A DNA stretch of 64,000 nt, taken from Rallus limicola. Lineage: Eukaryota; Chordata; Aves; Gruiformes; Rallidae. Below, piece by piece: positions 1-12,128 of this stretch. The notes below the pieces were generated by a model that worked only from the letters and a program-made list of their open reading frames with translations, ran no database searches and was not told where the DNA came from. The stretch's first letter is position 1; each line of letters starts with the position of its first letter. The position numbers and the translations under genes were made by a program. The stretch covers positions 3,522,501 to 3,586,500 of the forward strand of contig JAKCOZ010000041.1 in the NCBI GenBank assembly GCA_022605955.1. Reading direction: 5' to 3'.

Positions 1-2487
1 AACATCTTGCCCCTGAGCCAGTGTCATTTCCTTGTAGTATGTGGAAAACTTGGAAAGCAGCTAACTGTCTTTGCAGAATTAGGTAAAACACTAACATATT
101 TCAGTCACTTGTGAAATATAAGCCCTGAGCAGTTCTTACCAGGGAGCTGTAGGCAGGCATGGCTTTACCTCCTTCTCTCCCTGCGTCCTGGGCATTGCTA
201 GCTGCAGACCTTGTTCTTGCCAAGAGTTTGACTCAAATCACTGTAGCTATTCAGTTCCATCATTGTTTGCATAGTGCAGTCTTCAGGGCTCGTTGGTTTA
301 ACCCATGAAACGCTGCTGCTGCTCTAACCACACTGCCCTGCTGCACATGGCGATGCATCAGGGCTGCTCATCAGGGGCACAGCTTGGTAATCTGTTCACC
401 AAAGAGCATCTGTAACAGTTCTCTCTGATTTTCTCACAGGTTTCTAGCAGACTCAGCCTCAGGGTCTAACTGAATCCTAACGTTATCCAGACATATGGTA
501 TGATCTGATTTTAGGAGAGCTTGGTATGTAAGGAAATACCTAACGTCTGAATCCAGCTCTTACAGAACATCTCTCTGGCAACTGCCTTTACAGGCTTCAA
601 AGTCTTAGCAGCAGAAACACTGAAGAATCACTGTTAGTGACTGAGGTGCCTAAAACAGGTTTATGACCAGAAAAAAGATGCCTTCATCAAGCCAATGAAA
701 ACCACTTGGCATTAAATATGTGAGGAATTTTCTTTAGCTAGTTTGTGACAGTTTGTGGTCAGCCCTGTGAGCAGACATGCATATACACGTGCACCAGTGT
801 TTCTCCAGTTGCCTTCTCTTTATTTATGATCTTTTCCAAATACAATGTAAATATCAGCAAAAATAGATGCACTGGCTTCAACCTGAATGTCTTTGCTCCT
901 TGGATTTCTAGGTATATATTATTCAGCACTGTCTTTTTTTACTCATGCATACCTTTTCATACACACCAGTGGGCCCTGAGATATTATGATCTCCTTTGCT
1001 TGTCGATCTGTAGCTACACAAATGTTTCTCTATGTAAATAAATTTCACTGCATTTTACTTTAAAATGTAATTTTTTTAAGTTCACTTTTACTGCTAAATA
1101 TAGTACATAATGGCCCATCCATAAATGAACACCTCGAGAATGGAAGACGGTAAGCTGGAAATATTTTTAATAATCAAAATCTTTAGCCTTTAGCTACAAC
1201 AAACTCAATGCATATCTTTGTTTTGAATACCAATTGAGATACTATTATTATTATTTATTAAAATAAACCTTTTTTTTTTTTTCCCAGCTGTAGAAAAACA
1301 TCCCAGCTGAGCAGAAGTTCAGTGTGGAGCAGTGGGTTGTGATTCAGGTGCATCTCAGCTGAAACTGTGAACTGCAGCTTTCCAGAGCTAAAAGCACAAT
1401 CTGCAGCTTCAGCCAAAGAGGTGAAGGTGCTACAAGAGCTGGACTCCATGGGATTTCTCTGCTGACCAGGTAGCTGACCTGAAGGTGACACAAAATTCAT
1501 GTTGGAGTTGGCAAGTTCTCTGCTTGGGAAAGGTTTTATGTTAGTTGTTGCAGGGTGCAACAACTCAGGCTGTTTTGCTCAGGCTGTTTTCTCTGCATCA
1601 CAGTCTGCAAATTCCAGCTGAAGGAACTGATTAGTTCAGCAGATGGTTAAATACCTTGTTGAACCAGAGCCATATCTGTCCCTATGCATGGGGAGATAAC
1701 TTAGGGAATGAATATGGCAAGCACAAGGCTGTGGACTTCTGAGAAGTGAGGTGTCCCAGAGCCATGGTGAACAAGGCCAGTGCCAGCCAGGACACATGGC
1801 TGCTGTGGGACCAGGACCCCCCAGATGGGGCTGGACCGTGCAGCTGCCCCTGGCACTGCAGGGAGGCACCCACACACGGGGAGGAGAGTGTGTAAGGTCC
1901 ATCTGTGCTGCTTTGGCACCAGTAAGCAGCAGAGCAGGAGCAGCCTGAGGGGCATAACACTGCAGAATGAGCTATAGGGACCACGAGGTGCTGCAAATTC
2001 ATCATATTACAAAATCTGCTCCACAGTCATCTTTTAATTCCTCAAGCTACATGCTAACAATGGCAGCTTTTCACTCAGACCCTTGCAAAACCCCTCTCCT
2101 AAAACACTCTGATCACAAATAGATTCTGTAGATGATGGTGTACAGTGTGGAGCCACTGGCAAGCTGTGATCTGTGCACAATATCCACAGCTCTCCATACT
2201 ACAAACCCATTGGGATGAATTCTAGAAGTAACAGCATTAAAATGATTTTTTGGGCAATATGACCTCTGTTTTGAAGGTCACAATCAAAAGAGCTTCCTGA
2301 AAGCCAGACAGAATGTTTTGCAGATGACAAGGAGTATTTTCAATAAGAAATAAATTCCATCTTTGAGCAAAGAGCTTAATAAAAAATGTAAGCAAAAGGT
2401 AGAAAATCAGCATCAGTTCTTGGAAAAAAAAAAAGAAATCAAGCTCCTAAACCTCCCAAACCCCAATATTTCACACAATGTAGTTAT

Positions 2488-2539
2488 GTATATATATATT
2501 TATATACATGTACACGTATATATTCATATATATATATTT
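2488..2539. repeat. TA-rich simple repeat
   Basis: An alternating TA/CA dinucleotide tract, interrupted by TTTATA and CATGTACACG. It is an ordinary imperfect microsatellite and may be length-polymorphic. Confidence 0.85.
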
Positions 2540-4846
2540 AGCATAGTGGTCCATAGTGGTTTCTAGGCATTTTGTGGAGAGCACTGAGAGCAGTTCCTTG
2601 TGCCATTGCACTTACCACCCAATACCTCACATTTCCAGAAGCGAGCGAGCGGTGGTGGACGTAGCTGTGAAACACAGTTCTGGCCTTGTTTGACTGTGAA
2701 TGGCTTTTCAGGGTGCAGATTTATTTGAAAAAGGGACTAATAAGAGAAGGATGTCATCTTATTTGATGGCTCCGAATCTATCCCCTCTACTCACCTTCTT
2801 TATGCTAGAGGCACAGCGGATGTGCTGGGAGAAGGATCATGCCGTGCTCTTCCTCTAAGCCTCCACTGTTGGAAACAGGATATTAAATGCTTGGCAATAA
2901 AGGTAGGTGCTGCTTGTTGTTCAGTAACCTTGTAGCCTTCAGCTCTGCTCTAAAATCTTACAGGGGCTGAGTACCCAAGCAGGAATCGATGATTTGTATC
3001 AGAGAGGAAGGAGGATATTAAAGATACACCAGAGGAAACACAAAAAAGAGAAGCTAACCTTGGAGCAGCCAGATGGGTAGCGACCCATCCGCTCCACTTC
3101 TCACCCTCCTTACTTGTCCCTTCCCATTGCTGAATCTAATCTTCTTTACATGACTCTTGCCAGCCCCTCCTCTGGCACTGAAAGCTGGCTTTTTAACTTG
3201 ATTAGTAGCTTTTGTGCACAGCCTCTACCCGGGTGGGGACTTGAGGCTGGGGGGGTGAGATGAGGCGACTGGGGAAATAGCACTGCTTTTCCATCTGGGC
3301 TCCAGCAGGCCCGTGTGGATGAAGCCTATCCATCATGTGAAAAAGGTTTCTCAGCACTGATGGAGCTGAGGAAAGCATATGCTTCCTCCCACCTTCGTTA
3401 TTAGTCCATCTTCCTACTCTGGGGTTGCGTGGTCACTGGCAGGCACCTCTGTACTGCCCAGAGGAGGAGCTTTGCTGTGGGCTCTGCTGGGTGGCAGCCA
3501 GTAAGGGGCAGCGTGTGAGGCCGTGGGAGTGCTCATCTGTGGAGCCCTGCTCCCCAGCTACATGTCTGCAGGGCTTCTGGGAGGTGCTGGATGTGCCAGA
3601 CAGGGAGGACAGCACCACAGGAGAAGCACTGGAGTAGGGCCTTGATATCGTGGTGTCCCTCTGGCTCACCTTTCAGGTATCGACCATTCCTAACAGCTCT
3701 CCTCTGCCTCCCCTGTTCCTTCCTCACCTTTCTATTAGAAATGTCCAGGTGCCTATTAAACTGTAATGGCCAGAGAGCTGCCCTGCAGAACGAGCTCTGC
3801 CCCTCGGCCTCTGCTGGGCCATAGCCAGGTACCTCTTACTGTACATAGCATGCCATAGGGCCTGGAGAGCATTTTTCCTTGGCAGGGGCACAGCTTTCTG
3901 TAGGACAGACCCCTGCTTGCACAGGGACTGTCCTTGGACACCTTGCACCAGGTGAGGTGGTGACCTGTATACCTGGAGGGTCTGCCAGGTATTTGGCAAG
4001 TGAGGAAGCCCAGGCTGTGAACAGAGGTTGCTGCTCTGGTTGCAGGACTGCAAGAAAATGCAGCATGCATGCATTTTACTTTTCCTCTGAAGTGCACACT
4101 TCATTGGGAAGCCTTCAGATAGTCTTTCTGTTCACAAATTCTGAGCCAGGGAAGAATTACCCTGATTTGCTTCTGGTTGCTGAGGATCATGTGGGTGAGA
4201 ACAGGTTGGTCTGGAGGATACTACAGCCCTGATGCCTTGCTGGAAATAGAGAGGCCAAAATGAGAGACTGAAGTTCCAAACTGGAAGAAGGAAAAACTCC
4301 ATGATCTCATACTGGTCTCTGAGAGATAACAGGTGACATCTGTGACACACTGATCCATGATGATTTGAGGACCGCCATGGTGTGGGAGCTTAAAGGACCA
4401 AATCTGGTTGCAGTTACTGTAGTGTAGATCTACAACAGCCTGTTCAATCTGACATGCTCTCCTGCTGTGATGAAGGACAGATGGAGCACATCAGTCCTCC
4501 ATGTGTGGTCATCCTTCGGCTCTCTGCTGCATCTCTTGGTTTTAGCCTGTCTGTACACCTGCACATGCAGAGCTGCTCCCCAGCTCCTCTCAGCTGGAGG
4601 GACACCAGAGGCCCCTTGCATGATGGTGGTTTATTTCACCTTGCCTCTTAATTTTGGTCTGGAATGACTACTCATTCTCATGTATCACCACGAAATTGAT
4701 CTGGAATGCTAGATGCATTCCAGTTAAATAGCAAGCTTCCAGATCAGTCCAAGTGTCGTGTAAGAATCACTAACTAATTCCAAGCATTCTGGATCTCCTG
4801 GGCCTACAGGAGGCCATGAGAGAGGCTTAAATCACTCCACTGTGCT

Positions 4847-4874
4847 CTCTTATTAAGTGTCTCTTATTAAGTGT
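4847..4874. repeat. 14-bp perfect tandem duplication
   Basis: The unit CTCTTATTAAGTGT occurs twice back to back. It is a minor slippage duplication with no visible function. Confidence 0.85.
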
Positions 4875-5727
4875 GGTGGTTTTCAGCCCCATATCACACT
4901 ATTGCCATTGTTGTCCTTTAGGGGTTGATGTTAATGACAACTGAAAGAGCTTAATGAGCATGTGCCTTGAATAAGCTCTTTATACACCTTATAAAATAAT
5001 TACATTTTATTGAAAACTCCACCAGGCCAAGCTCCCAGCAGCAGTCAGGGGTGCCAATTTAATACGCTACGGTACACTGCTCTACTCAAATAAGGCCTGA
5101 TCCTACAGAAGTTCACCTTCATTGCCACAAAGGACAGCAGCATCAAACCTGCAGCTGTAGAGCACAGGGCTGCAGGATACCTGCTGCTCTCCATCCTGAG
5201 AGGCTAAGGAAAAGGCAATTGAATGGAAGGATCACAAAACAGCCTCTCAGACTGAGAGTAGGGTTGTATGGCAAGAGAAATAGGATGTGGGTTCTAACAG
5301 TGCTGACACCTAATGGTCTCTGATGAAAAGTGGCTTGGCAATAGTGTGTTAAGCATCCTTTAAATAGCACCAGGAAGCTCCTTTTTCCTGTCTTGTTCCC
5401 ATCCAGCACAGATCAGAATTGTTGATCTATTAAAGATATTCACAAGGGAATAAATTGTGGTGTCTTCTGGGATGCAGCATGGTCTCTGCCTTTAACAACA
5501 TGCAGCAGTGGCAGCTCTTACAAGAACTATACAAAGTTCTTAAATAGGTGTGAATGACAAACAAAGATCCTATTGAGCCTGGGATAGTTTGAGTTTCTCA
5601 TCAGGTAAGCATTTTGTGTGTATTAGAGGAAAATGGCTACATGATTCACTGTGGGTGAATTGCTTGTAATGCATTTGGTTGAAAAATTAATATTTGGAAA
5701 TATATTTTTCATCTTTGATGAAAAAGG

Positions 5728-6332
5728 TCCCACATCTGGTGGCCAGCAGGGACAGGAAGGGGATTGTGCCTCACTACTCTGGACTTGTAAAGCCACAGCT
5801 GGAGTCCCATGTCCAGAGCTGGGGCCCCAGGACAAGAAAGATGTGGGACTGTTGGAGAGGGGTCAGAGGAGCCACAGAGATGCTCAGAGGGCTGGAGCAG
5901 CTCCCCTCTGGAGAGAGGCTGAGGGAGCTGGGCTGGGTCAGCCTGGAGAAGAGAAGGATGTGGGGGACACACACCTCATTGCAGCCTGCCAGTCCCTGAA
6001 GGGAGCAGAGACACAGGAGGGAATCAGCTTGTTCAAGGGCAGAGACTGGCAGGACAAGGGGGATGGAGTGAAGCTGAAGGAGGGAAGGGTTAGATGAGAT
6101 CTTAGGGGGAAGTTCTTTGCAGAGAGAGTGGTGAGGGGCTGGAAGGGGCTGCCCAGAGAGGGGGTGGGTGCCCCGTGTCTGGGGGTGTTCAAGGCCAGGT
6201 TGGCTGGGGCCCTGGGCAACCTTGTGTAGCTCCAGGCCTGGAGGTTGGTGTCCCTGCCTGTGGCAGGGGGTTGGAGCTCTGTGCTCCTTGGGGTCCCTTC
6301 CAACCCAGACCAGTCTGGGATTCTATGATCTA
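5728..6332 (+). mobile_element. CR1 LINE fragment, 3' end, young subfamily
   Basis: This is a 5'-truncated CR1 non-LTR retrotransposon in sense orientation. It begins within the last part of the RT reading frame (the segment on accessory sequences 'gagcagctcccctctggaga') and runs through the 3' UTR to the terminal ATTCTATGAT. The coding remnant is broken by frameshifts. Its last ~110 bases match those at 12018-12126 and, inverted, those at 60137-60245 with only one to a few differences. All three therefore belong to one comparatively young subfamily. Assignment to CR1 rests on the characteristic 3' UTR (cttccaacccagacc...attctatga). Confidence 0.9.
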
Positions 6333-6944
6333 GCATTGAGGAAATAGTGAGTCTGAACAAAACTAAAGAAAGAAATCCAGGTGAAGTACTCCTGTAACAT
6401 CCTTTGACTGTTACAAAATACCATTTTCTGAATGAAACTGAAGCACTTGTGAAAACTTCTCCAGCCCCTGCCAGTTTTCAATTATTATTATTTATATTGA
6501 AAAAAATTACTTAAGGATGTCATATTTTCAAAACAAGACTCTTCAACAAAATGTGACTTTTTACTAATGGGCCTATGAAAAAATTGTTTCAGAATATTTA
6601 TTAAAGGTGTACTAGACATTTGTTATCAGACCCCACAAGTGAAGCTCCTTGCTAGCCCTCTTTCTCAAGGCAGGGAGTCTGCAGCTGCTGATGAGATTTG
6701 AGCTGCAGCAGACTGGACCAAAAAAAAAAAAACAAACCCAAGGGAAGACTTCAGCATCCAGATCCCAAACTACTTTGTGGGCACAATTCTGAGTTTTGTG
6801 TCAATGCAGAAAAAACACAGGATTCTTCAGGAAGGTGAAATTCTGCTGGATTTTTTTCCTCTGCCTTTACAGAAGACTCATGTCTTCTTAGCCAATTTTT
6901 CCTTTGCAACTGTGGAGGTTAAAAGGGTGTTTTAAAATGTCATG
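6333..6944. other. Unannotated spacer between CR1 copies
   Basis: AT-rich sequence with A-runs (for example 6721-6732). No gene or repeat family is recognised. Confidence 0.55.
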
Positions 6945-7229
6945 TGCATGAATAATGATAAATTTCCTACAACGTTTAAGCTGAAGGTGGGCAGATTTAG
7001 ATTAGATATTAGGAAGAAAACATTCTCTACGAGGATGTGGAGGCCCTGGCACAGGCTGCCCAGAGAAGCTGTAGCTGCCTCTGGATCACTGGCAGGGTTC
7101 AAAGCCAGGTTGGATGTAGCTTTGGGCACCGTGGGCTAGTGGAGGGTGTTCCTGTCCATGGCTGGTGGTGTTATTAGATGATCTTTAACTTCCCTTTCCA
7201 CCCAAACCAGCTTGTGAATCTATGATTTC
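6945..7229 (+). mobile_element. CR1 LINE fragment, 3' end, older copy
   Basis: A short sense-oriented CR1 3' fragment. It contains the remnant of the RT C-terminal segment (LDIRKKTFSTRMW, then 'HRLPREAV') and a degenerated terminal block ending near AATCTATGATTT. It is much more diverged from the CR1 consensus style than the neighbouring 5728-6332 copy, so it is probably an older insertion of another subfamily. Confidence 0.85.
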
Positions 7230-8677
7230 CAGGCTCCTACCAATGGCTGCTCATTCTGACCAAACCAACCAGAGCTTCTGAGCCCTCCGCTGTGCAACAT
7301 TCCTCATTTTCCCTCTTGGTACAAGAACAGGGTGGGATGAAGGCAGGGAATAAGGAGAATCTCCAAGAATGGATCAGCATCAAGAGCAGAAAGGTTTTCA
7401 GCCTGTGAAGCATACACGTTAGGTGTTCACCTATCCATCTTCTGCAGCACGTTATGGAACCATCACCATTTGTACAAGCTTTTCCCCAGCCACTCTACTG
7501 CTGTCAGGAGGTATCCATCCCTGATGGGAAACACATGCTCAGCAGAGATCACTGCTTAGTTACATGTCTTGCTCAAAGCAATTACCAGTTGTGCTGCAAC
7601 CTCAGCAGAGGAAGTGGCAAAAGAAGTTCAGAAAATGAAAAAAAGGAAGATTTAAAAAAAAAAAAAAAGCTGTTTGAGCAAAGCAAGGCACCTGCACTTC
7701 CCACATTTACACCTACAGCTTACAACAGGGAGCCAAAACAAGGCCAGGGAGGACACTGAGGGTGTCAGCTATCTGCTCAGTGTCTGTACACAGGGACATC
7801 TGTAATGGGCAATCACATGTAGGCCACCAAGGTGGAGCTTTGAACGTGCTCAGTTAACCCCTGAGCTCTGAAGCCAGCATCCCCAGGTGTAGTCCCTGCA
7901 TGTGTTCTGTGTCAGGGGTTACACCCAGGTGTTTGTCAGCAGTTTATAATCAGCAGCATGAGGAGATCACTTCATCAGGCAGGTGTGAGGCAAATGTGCA
8001 GTGTGACCCAGTGTAACACAATCATTGTCACATTTTGATTCCCCTGCTCATCACTTTCCACATTTATCTTCAGAGACCTCTTGATGAAACAGCTGCTTAG
8101 ATTTAATTAAACAGCAGCATTATATAAACAAGTTCTTTTGTTTTGTGCACTGAACAGGGTATTCATCTTCAAAAGCTTTTCTGACAGAGCTGGCCTTGCT
8201 GCCCCTTGACTTGTCTTTACTCCAATTACCACTCCAGTTTAGCTGATTAATTTGTAGCCACTGGCAAACATGCACAGTTGGCAGGACATCATTCCATTTC
8301 AGTGACAAGCACTATAAAAAGATCATTATTTTCATTAGCATAAATAACTGCATGTTGATAGAACTCTGCTTTCTGAAAATAGGTTAAAGCCTTAACTGTC
8401 TTTATTCATTACTCAGATATAATTGGAAGTAAAATTATCACATAAGCGAACAATAAGCTATCAGTGTGTGATGCTTAATGACTGCACTCAGACCAGTAAC
8501 AGCCTAGAATGATTTTTTTCCTTAATCTGAGACATTTTAATGTAAATGTCTGTACAGACACACACTCATTTTTTACAAAGCCATACGTATTTCATGGCGT
8601 GTGAGAAGAGTCAGTGGGAAAAAAATCACAAGACAAATAAAGATATTTTCTGCCACATAGCTTAGACTCATGGAACC
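7230..8677. other. Unannotated intergenic DNA
   Basis: No gene or mobile element is seen. AT-rich blocks around 8080-8560 contain homeodomain-like TAATTA cores and an E-box (CAGCTG near 8088). They could be non-coding conserved DNA, but nothing in a single sequence can show that. Confidence 0.5.
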
Positions 8678-9412
8678 ATCATAGAATGTGTTGGGTTGGA
8701 AGGGACCTTTAAAGGTCATCTATCTGTTCCACCTCCCCTGCAGTGAGCAGGGACATCTTCACTAGATCACGTTCCTCAGTGCCCCATCAAGTCTGACTTT
8801 GAATATCTCCAGGGATGGGGCCTCCACCACCTCTCTGGGCAAACTGTGCCAGTGATCCACCACCCTCTTAGTGAATATTTTTTTCCTAATAACCAATCTA
8901 AATCTACCATTTTCTAGCTTAAAGCCATCATCCCTTGTCCCATTGCTCCATGCCCTCATGAACAGCTCTTCCCCAGCTTTCTTACAGGCACCTTTCAGGG
9001 ACTGGAAGGCCACTATAAGGTCCCCTGGAGTCTTCTCTTCTCCAGTTGAACAAGCCCAGCTCTCTCAGCCTGGCTTCATAATGGAAGTGGTCCAGCCTTT
9101 TCATCATTTTTGTAGCCCTCCTCTGGATGCACTCCAACAGGTCCATGTCCTTTTGCTCCAAAACTGGACACAGCCCTGCAGGTGAGGTCTCATCAGACTA
9201 GAGGAGCAGAATCACCCCTCTTGATCTGCTGGCCACTCTTCTTTTGATTCAGCCCAGGATGCAGTTGGCCTTCTGGGCTGCAGATGCACATTGGTGGCTC
9301 ATGTCTAGCTTTTCATGCATGACTTTTCATCCAAGTCCTTTTCCTCAGGTCTGCTTTCAAGTACATCATCTCCTAACCTGTATGAATAACGGGGGTTACC
9401 CTGCCCAAAGCT
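8678..9412 (-). mobile_element. CR1 LINE fragment, antisense
   Basis: An antisense CR1 whose 3' end lies at 8678 (TCATAGAATG, the reverse complement of the CR1 terminal repeat). It extends back into the RT C-terminal coding region. Reverse-strand remnants at 8762-9013 show the family's RFRLVIRKKIF and HSLPREVVEAPS segments. The 5' end is truncated at about 9412, where the resemblance fades. Frameshifts and stops make it inactive. Confidence 0.9.
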
Positions 9413-12014
9413 TCTGCTTTCACAGGGATATTATTTTTCCTATTTCTGGCCCAGGTTGAATGCTCTGAAATCTCCTCTGTCTGCAGCCTTCTAGTCATTG
9501 ATGTTCCAAATAGTTTTTCCCTTACCAGGCTGTTAAGAGTCAATACCATGGTCCTTTGAGATTAAAGGCTTAGTTTCTCTGTCGCTCTCTTTTCTCTGCC
9601 ATGCTGACTCCACACTCTTGGTGGCACTTCAATGTTAGCTTGGAAATGTAATGCCTGAGTCACACTGGTCACAGCACTATATGTGCTTGCAAAGCCATTG
9701 TCCCCAGTGGGACCCTGCTCCATGATGACACCTCATACATGCCAAGGCAACAACAATAATAAAAGAAAGCAGCAATAATAAAGGTGTTTGAGAGGTAGAT
9801 GTTTCAAGAGCTTTAGACCCTTATGTGTAGCTCATCAGATGAAAAAGGGTATCAGTGCACAGGATATGACCATCAAGAGGGTTTTAACCCAGTACCCTAA
9901 AGAGAAAGTTTGAAATGAGATTTCTGCTTTCAGCTCTTACAGAGTACTTGGGTTTATTTCACTGAGAAAGCTCTACAAAGTTTATACACACACACACACA
10001 ACCCACTCAACCTCCACCCCCCTTCTGTGTATATATACATGTTCTGATGCTGTAAGCAGAGCCCTGTTTCTGTAGCATCAGTCTAGAGCAAGCTCCAGGA
10101 AGTGTTGGACAAGCAGGAATTTTAGTCCCTTTGTTGCCCATATTCTGCCCTTCCTTCAGATATACCACTGCTGGATTTTAACCTTTGTTCACCACTGATA
10201 GGAAGTATTGGTGGTAAAATGAAGTTTCCTTTGCATTAGGTGGCAAAGCTAAACAATGGGTACTTCACGGTGGAAAAATGAGAGGTTGCCTTTACTTTGC
10301 TGCCACCAAGAAGCCTTGCCACTGCTTTGAAACATTGCCCAGAATGTTTTTGTGCCCAGCTTGTACCTCCATATATGTCAGAAGATGACTTTGAAAATTA
10401 GCTGGTCTGTATAACAGAGAAGAGCCAACAGTAACAAACCTGAGAGCAAACAACTGTCCAGGAAAAATAAATGTAGAGGAGTGAAAGGTGAAAACAGTTT
10501 TGGACTCCAACAAAGCTGTGACATCCCTGAGATCCCCACAGGTACCGGATGGCAGTTCCTCACCGTCAGTTCCAACCTCTCAGGCAGAGCCCTGAGCTCT
10601 TCCCCACAGCCCCACATTACAGCTGGATGGGGATGTAAACAGAGTAAATGAGCTGAAGACCCTGTTGTTTTCAGAGGATAACCAAACTGAAATGTATTGC
10701 AAAATCCTGTGCAATGTTTGCTGACATTTCACACCCAGAGCAGGATGCAGGGGACAAGAGGGTGGAAGGCCTGGCAACACTGGTGAACATCCAGTTTGGG
10801 AAAGGAATGATATGTTTAGGTGCAAAAATATGTTTATTTGGAAAAAAAAAATAATATATATATACCCAACCCACACATCAATGAGGTTTCCAGGTTTGGC
10901 TTGTACTTGGATGAATGTCCTAGCCATAGTGTCAGTCTCTCCATGCCATGAGTCCTGCAGCACCAGCACAATCCCTGGAACCATCTGGGGCTGTCAAAAC
11001 CCACCAGAGGACAGAGCTGGGGCTCACGACAGCAGGGTCCAGGGGGCAGCAAGCACCGAGGAGGTGGTGGGTGAGATCCTGCCTGTCACCTGCTCCTGTG
11101 AATAGCAGCAGGAATCCTCATCTATACATGACTGATGAGACACGGTCATCATGGCTTCAGCATCCTCTGGCAGCGAGCAGACTAAGGCAGCTGAACATCC
11201 TCTTCAGACTCAAGCAGGGGAACCCTGGGCCTGCATCCTATGGGGTGGGAAATGCCTTTCAGTAATGGTGATTCAGTCAGCTGTGGTGTTTACTGGTGAG
11301 AGCAGGAGCTGGAACCTCAGCAAACTGTGGTTACCTATTTGAGAAGGGAGAAAGAGGTTAAGGATTGTTTGTAGCAGACAACAACCTGCAGAGAGGAGCA
11401 AACAGGCTTGTTTGGTTTTCAATGTACTGCAAAAGATCCTTGCAGGGTCACTGTACATAAATTACATTTTGGACCAAAGTACATGGGGTGTTGCTGCATT
11501 GCATGCATTGTATGAACAGGACAAAAGGCAATAACAAGTTAACAAAGTCAGACATTAAGGTACAAGAAGAATTGGCCTATTTAATCTGTAAAGAAAACTG
11601 GATAATTAAAATGCAGGGGAACTACTGGGAAATGGTGGTGGTTTAGAAAATGCTATTGTAGTTCTGAAAGACAATGACAGGGAGGAGACACAGTCTCAGT
11701 GCTTTTCCTTTGCTATGGCAGAGTTCAGTAGCACTGAATTCCCATGGAGCTGGTGCCATATGGATATGGGAGAGGAGCATGTGGACACAAGCGAGGAGCT
11801 TTGTGCAGAGCAAGGACTGCAGGTTAAAGCCAGCAAGGTGCCTGCTGCCAGGTTAGCACTAAATGTGCTCTACCATCATTTAGGGAAGTGCTGCTTTCAC
11901 AGTGGCAGCAGCAAACTTGCAAACAGCAGCTTGCCTGAATATAATTAAATATAAAGACCCTATTTGAGACTGGTAAGCACCTTTGAGTTTTGGTAAGCAT
12001 AAAAATTCGTAAAA
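9413..12014. other. Unannotated intergenic DNA
   Basis: No supportable gene. The stretch contains a short AC microsatellite (9985-10002) and a small A/TA-rich tract near 10842-10864. Open frames on both strands around 10580-11105 overlap one another and look random. Confidence 0.55.
9985..10002. repeat. (AC)n microsatellite
   Basis: A short uninterrupted AC dinucleotide run of about nine units. Confidence 0.85.
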
Positions 12015-12128
12015 ACCTTGTGTAGCTCCAGGCCTGGAGGTTGGTGTCCCTGCCTGTGGCAGGGGGGTTGGAGCTCTGTGATCCTTGGGGTCCCTTCCAA
12101 CCCAGACCAGGCTGGGATTCTATGACTC
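12015..12128 (+). mobile_element. Extremely 5'-truncated CR1 3' end
   Basis: Only the final ~110 bp of a CR1 is present: the 3' UTR from 'ccttgtgtagctccaggcc' to ATTCTATGA. It differs from the 3' end of the 5728-6332 copy by one inserted G and two substitutions. This marks it as a recent member of the same subfamily produced by early-aborted reverse transcription. Confidence 0.9.

Larger units (their letters stand above)
1..5727. other. Unannotated intergenic DNA
   Basis: No gene, RNA gene or recognisable transposable element could be supported here. The short open frames have unremarkable composition and overlap on both strands, as expected by chance. The stretch holds a TA-rich microsatellite (2488-2539) and a 14-bp tandem duplication (4847-4874), which are listed separately. 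Confidence 0.6.
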
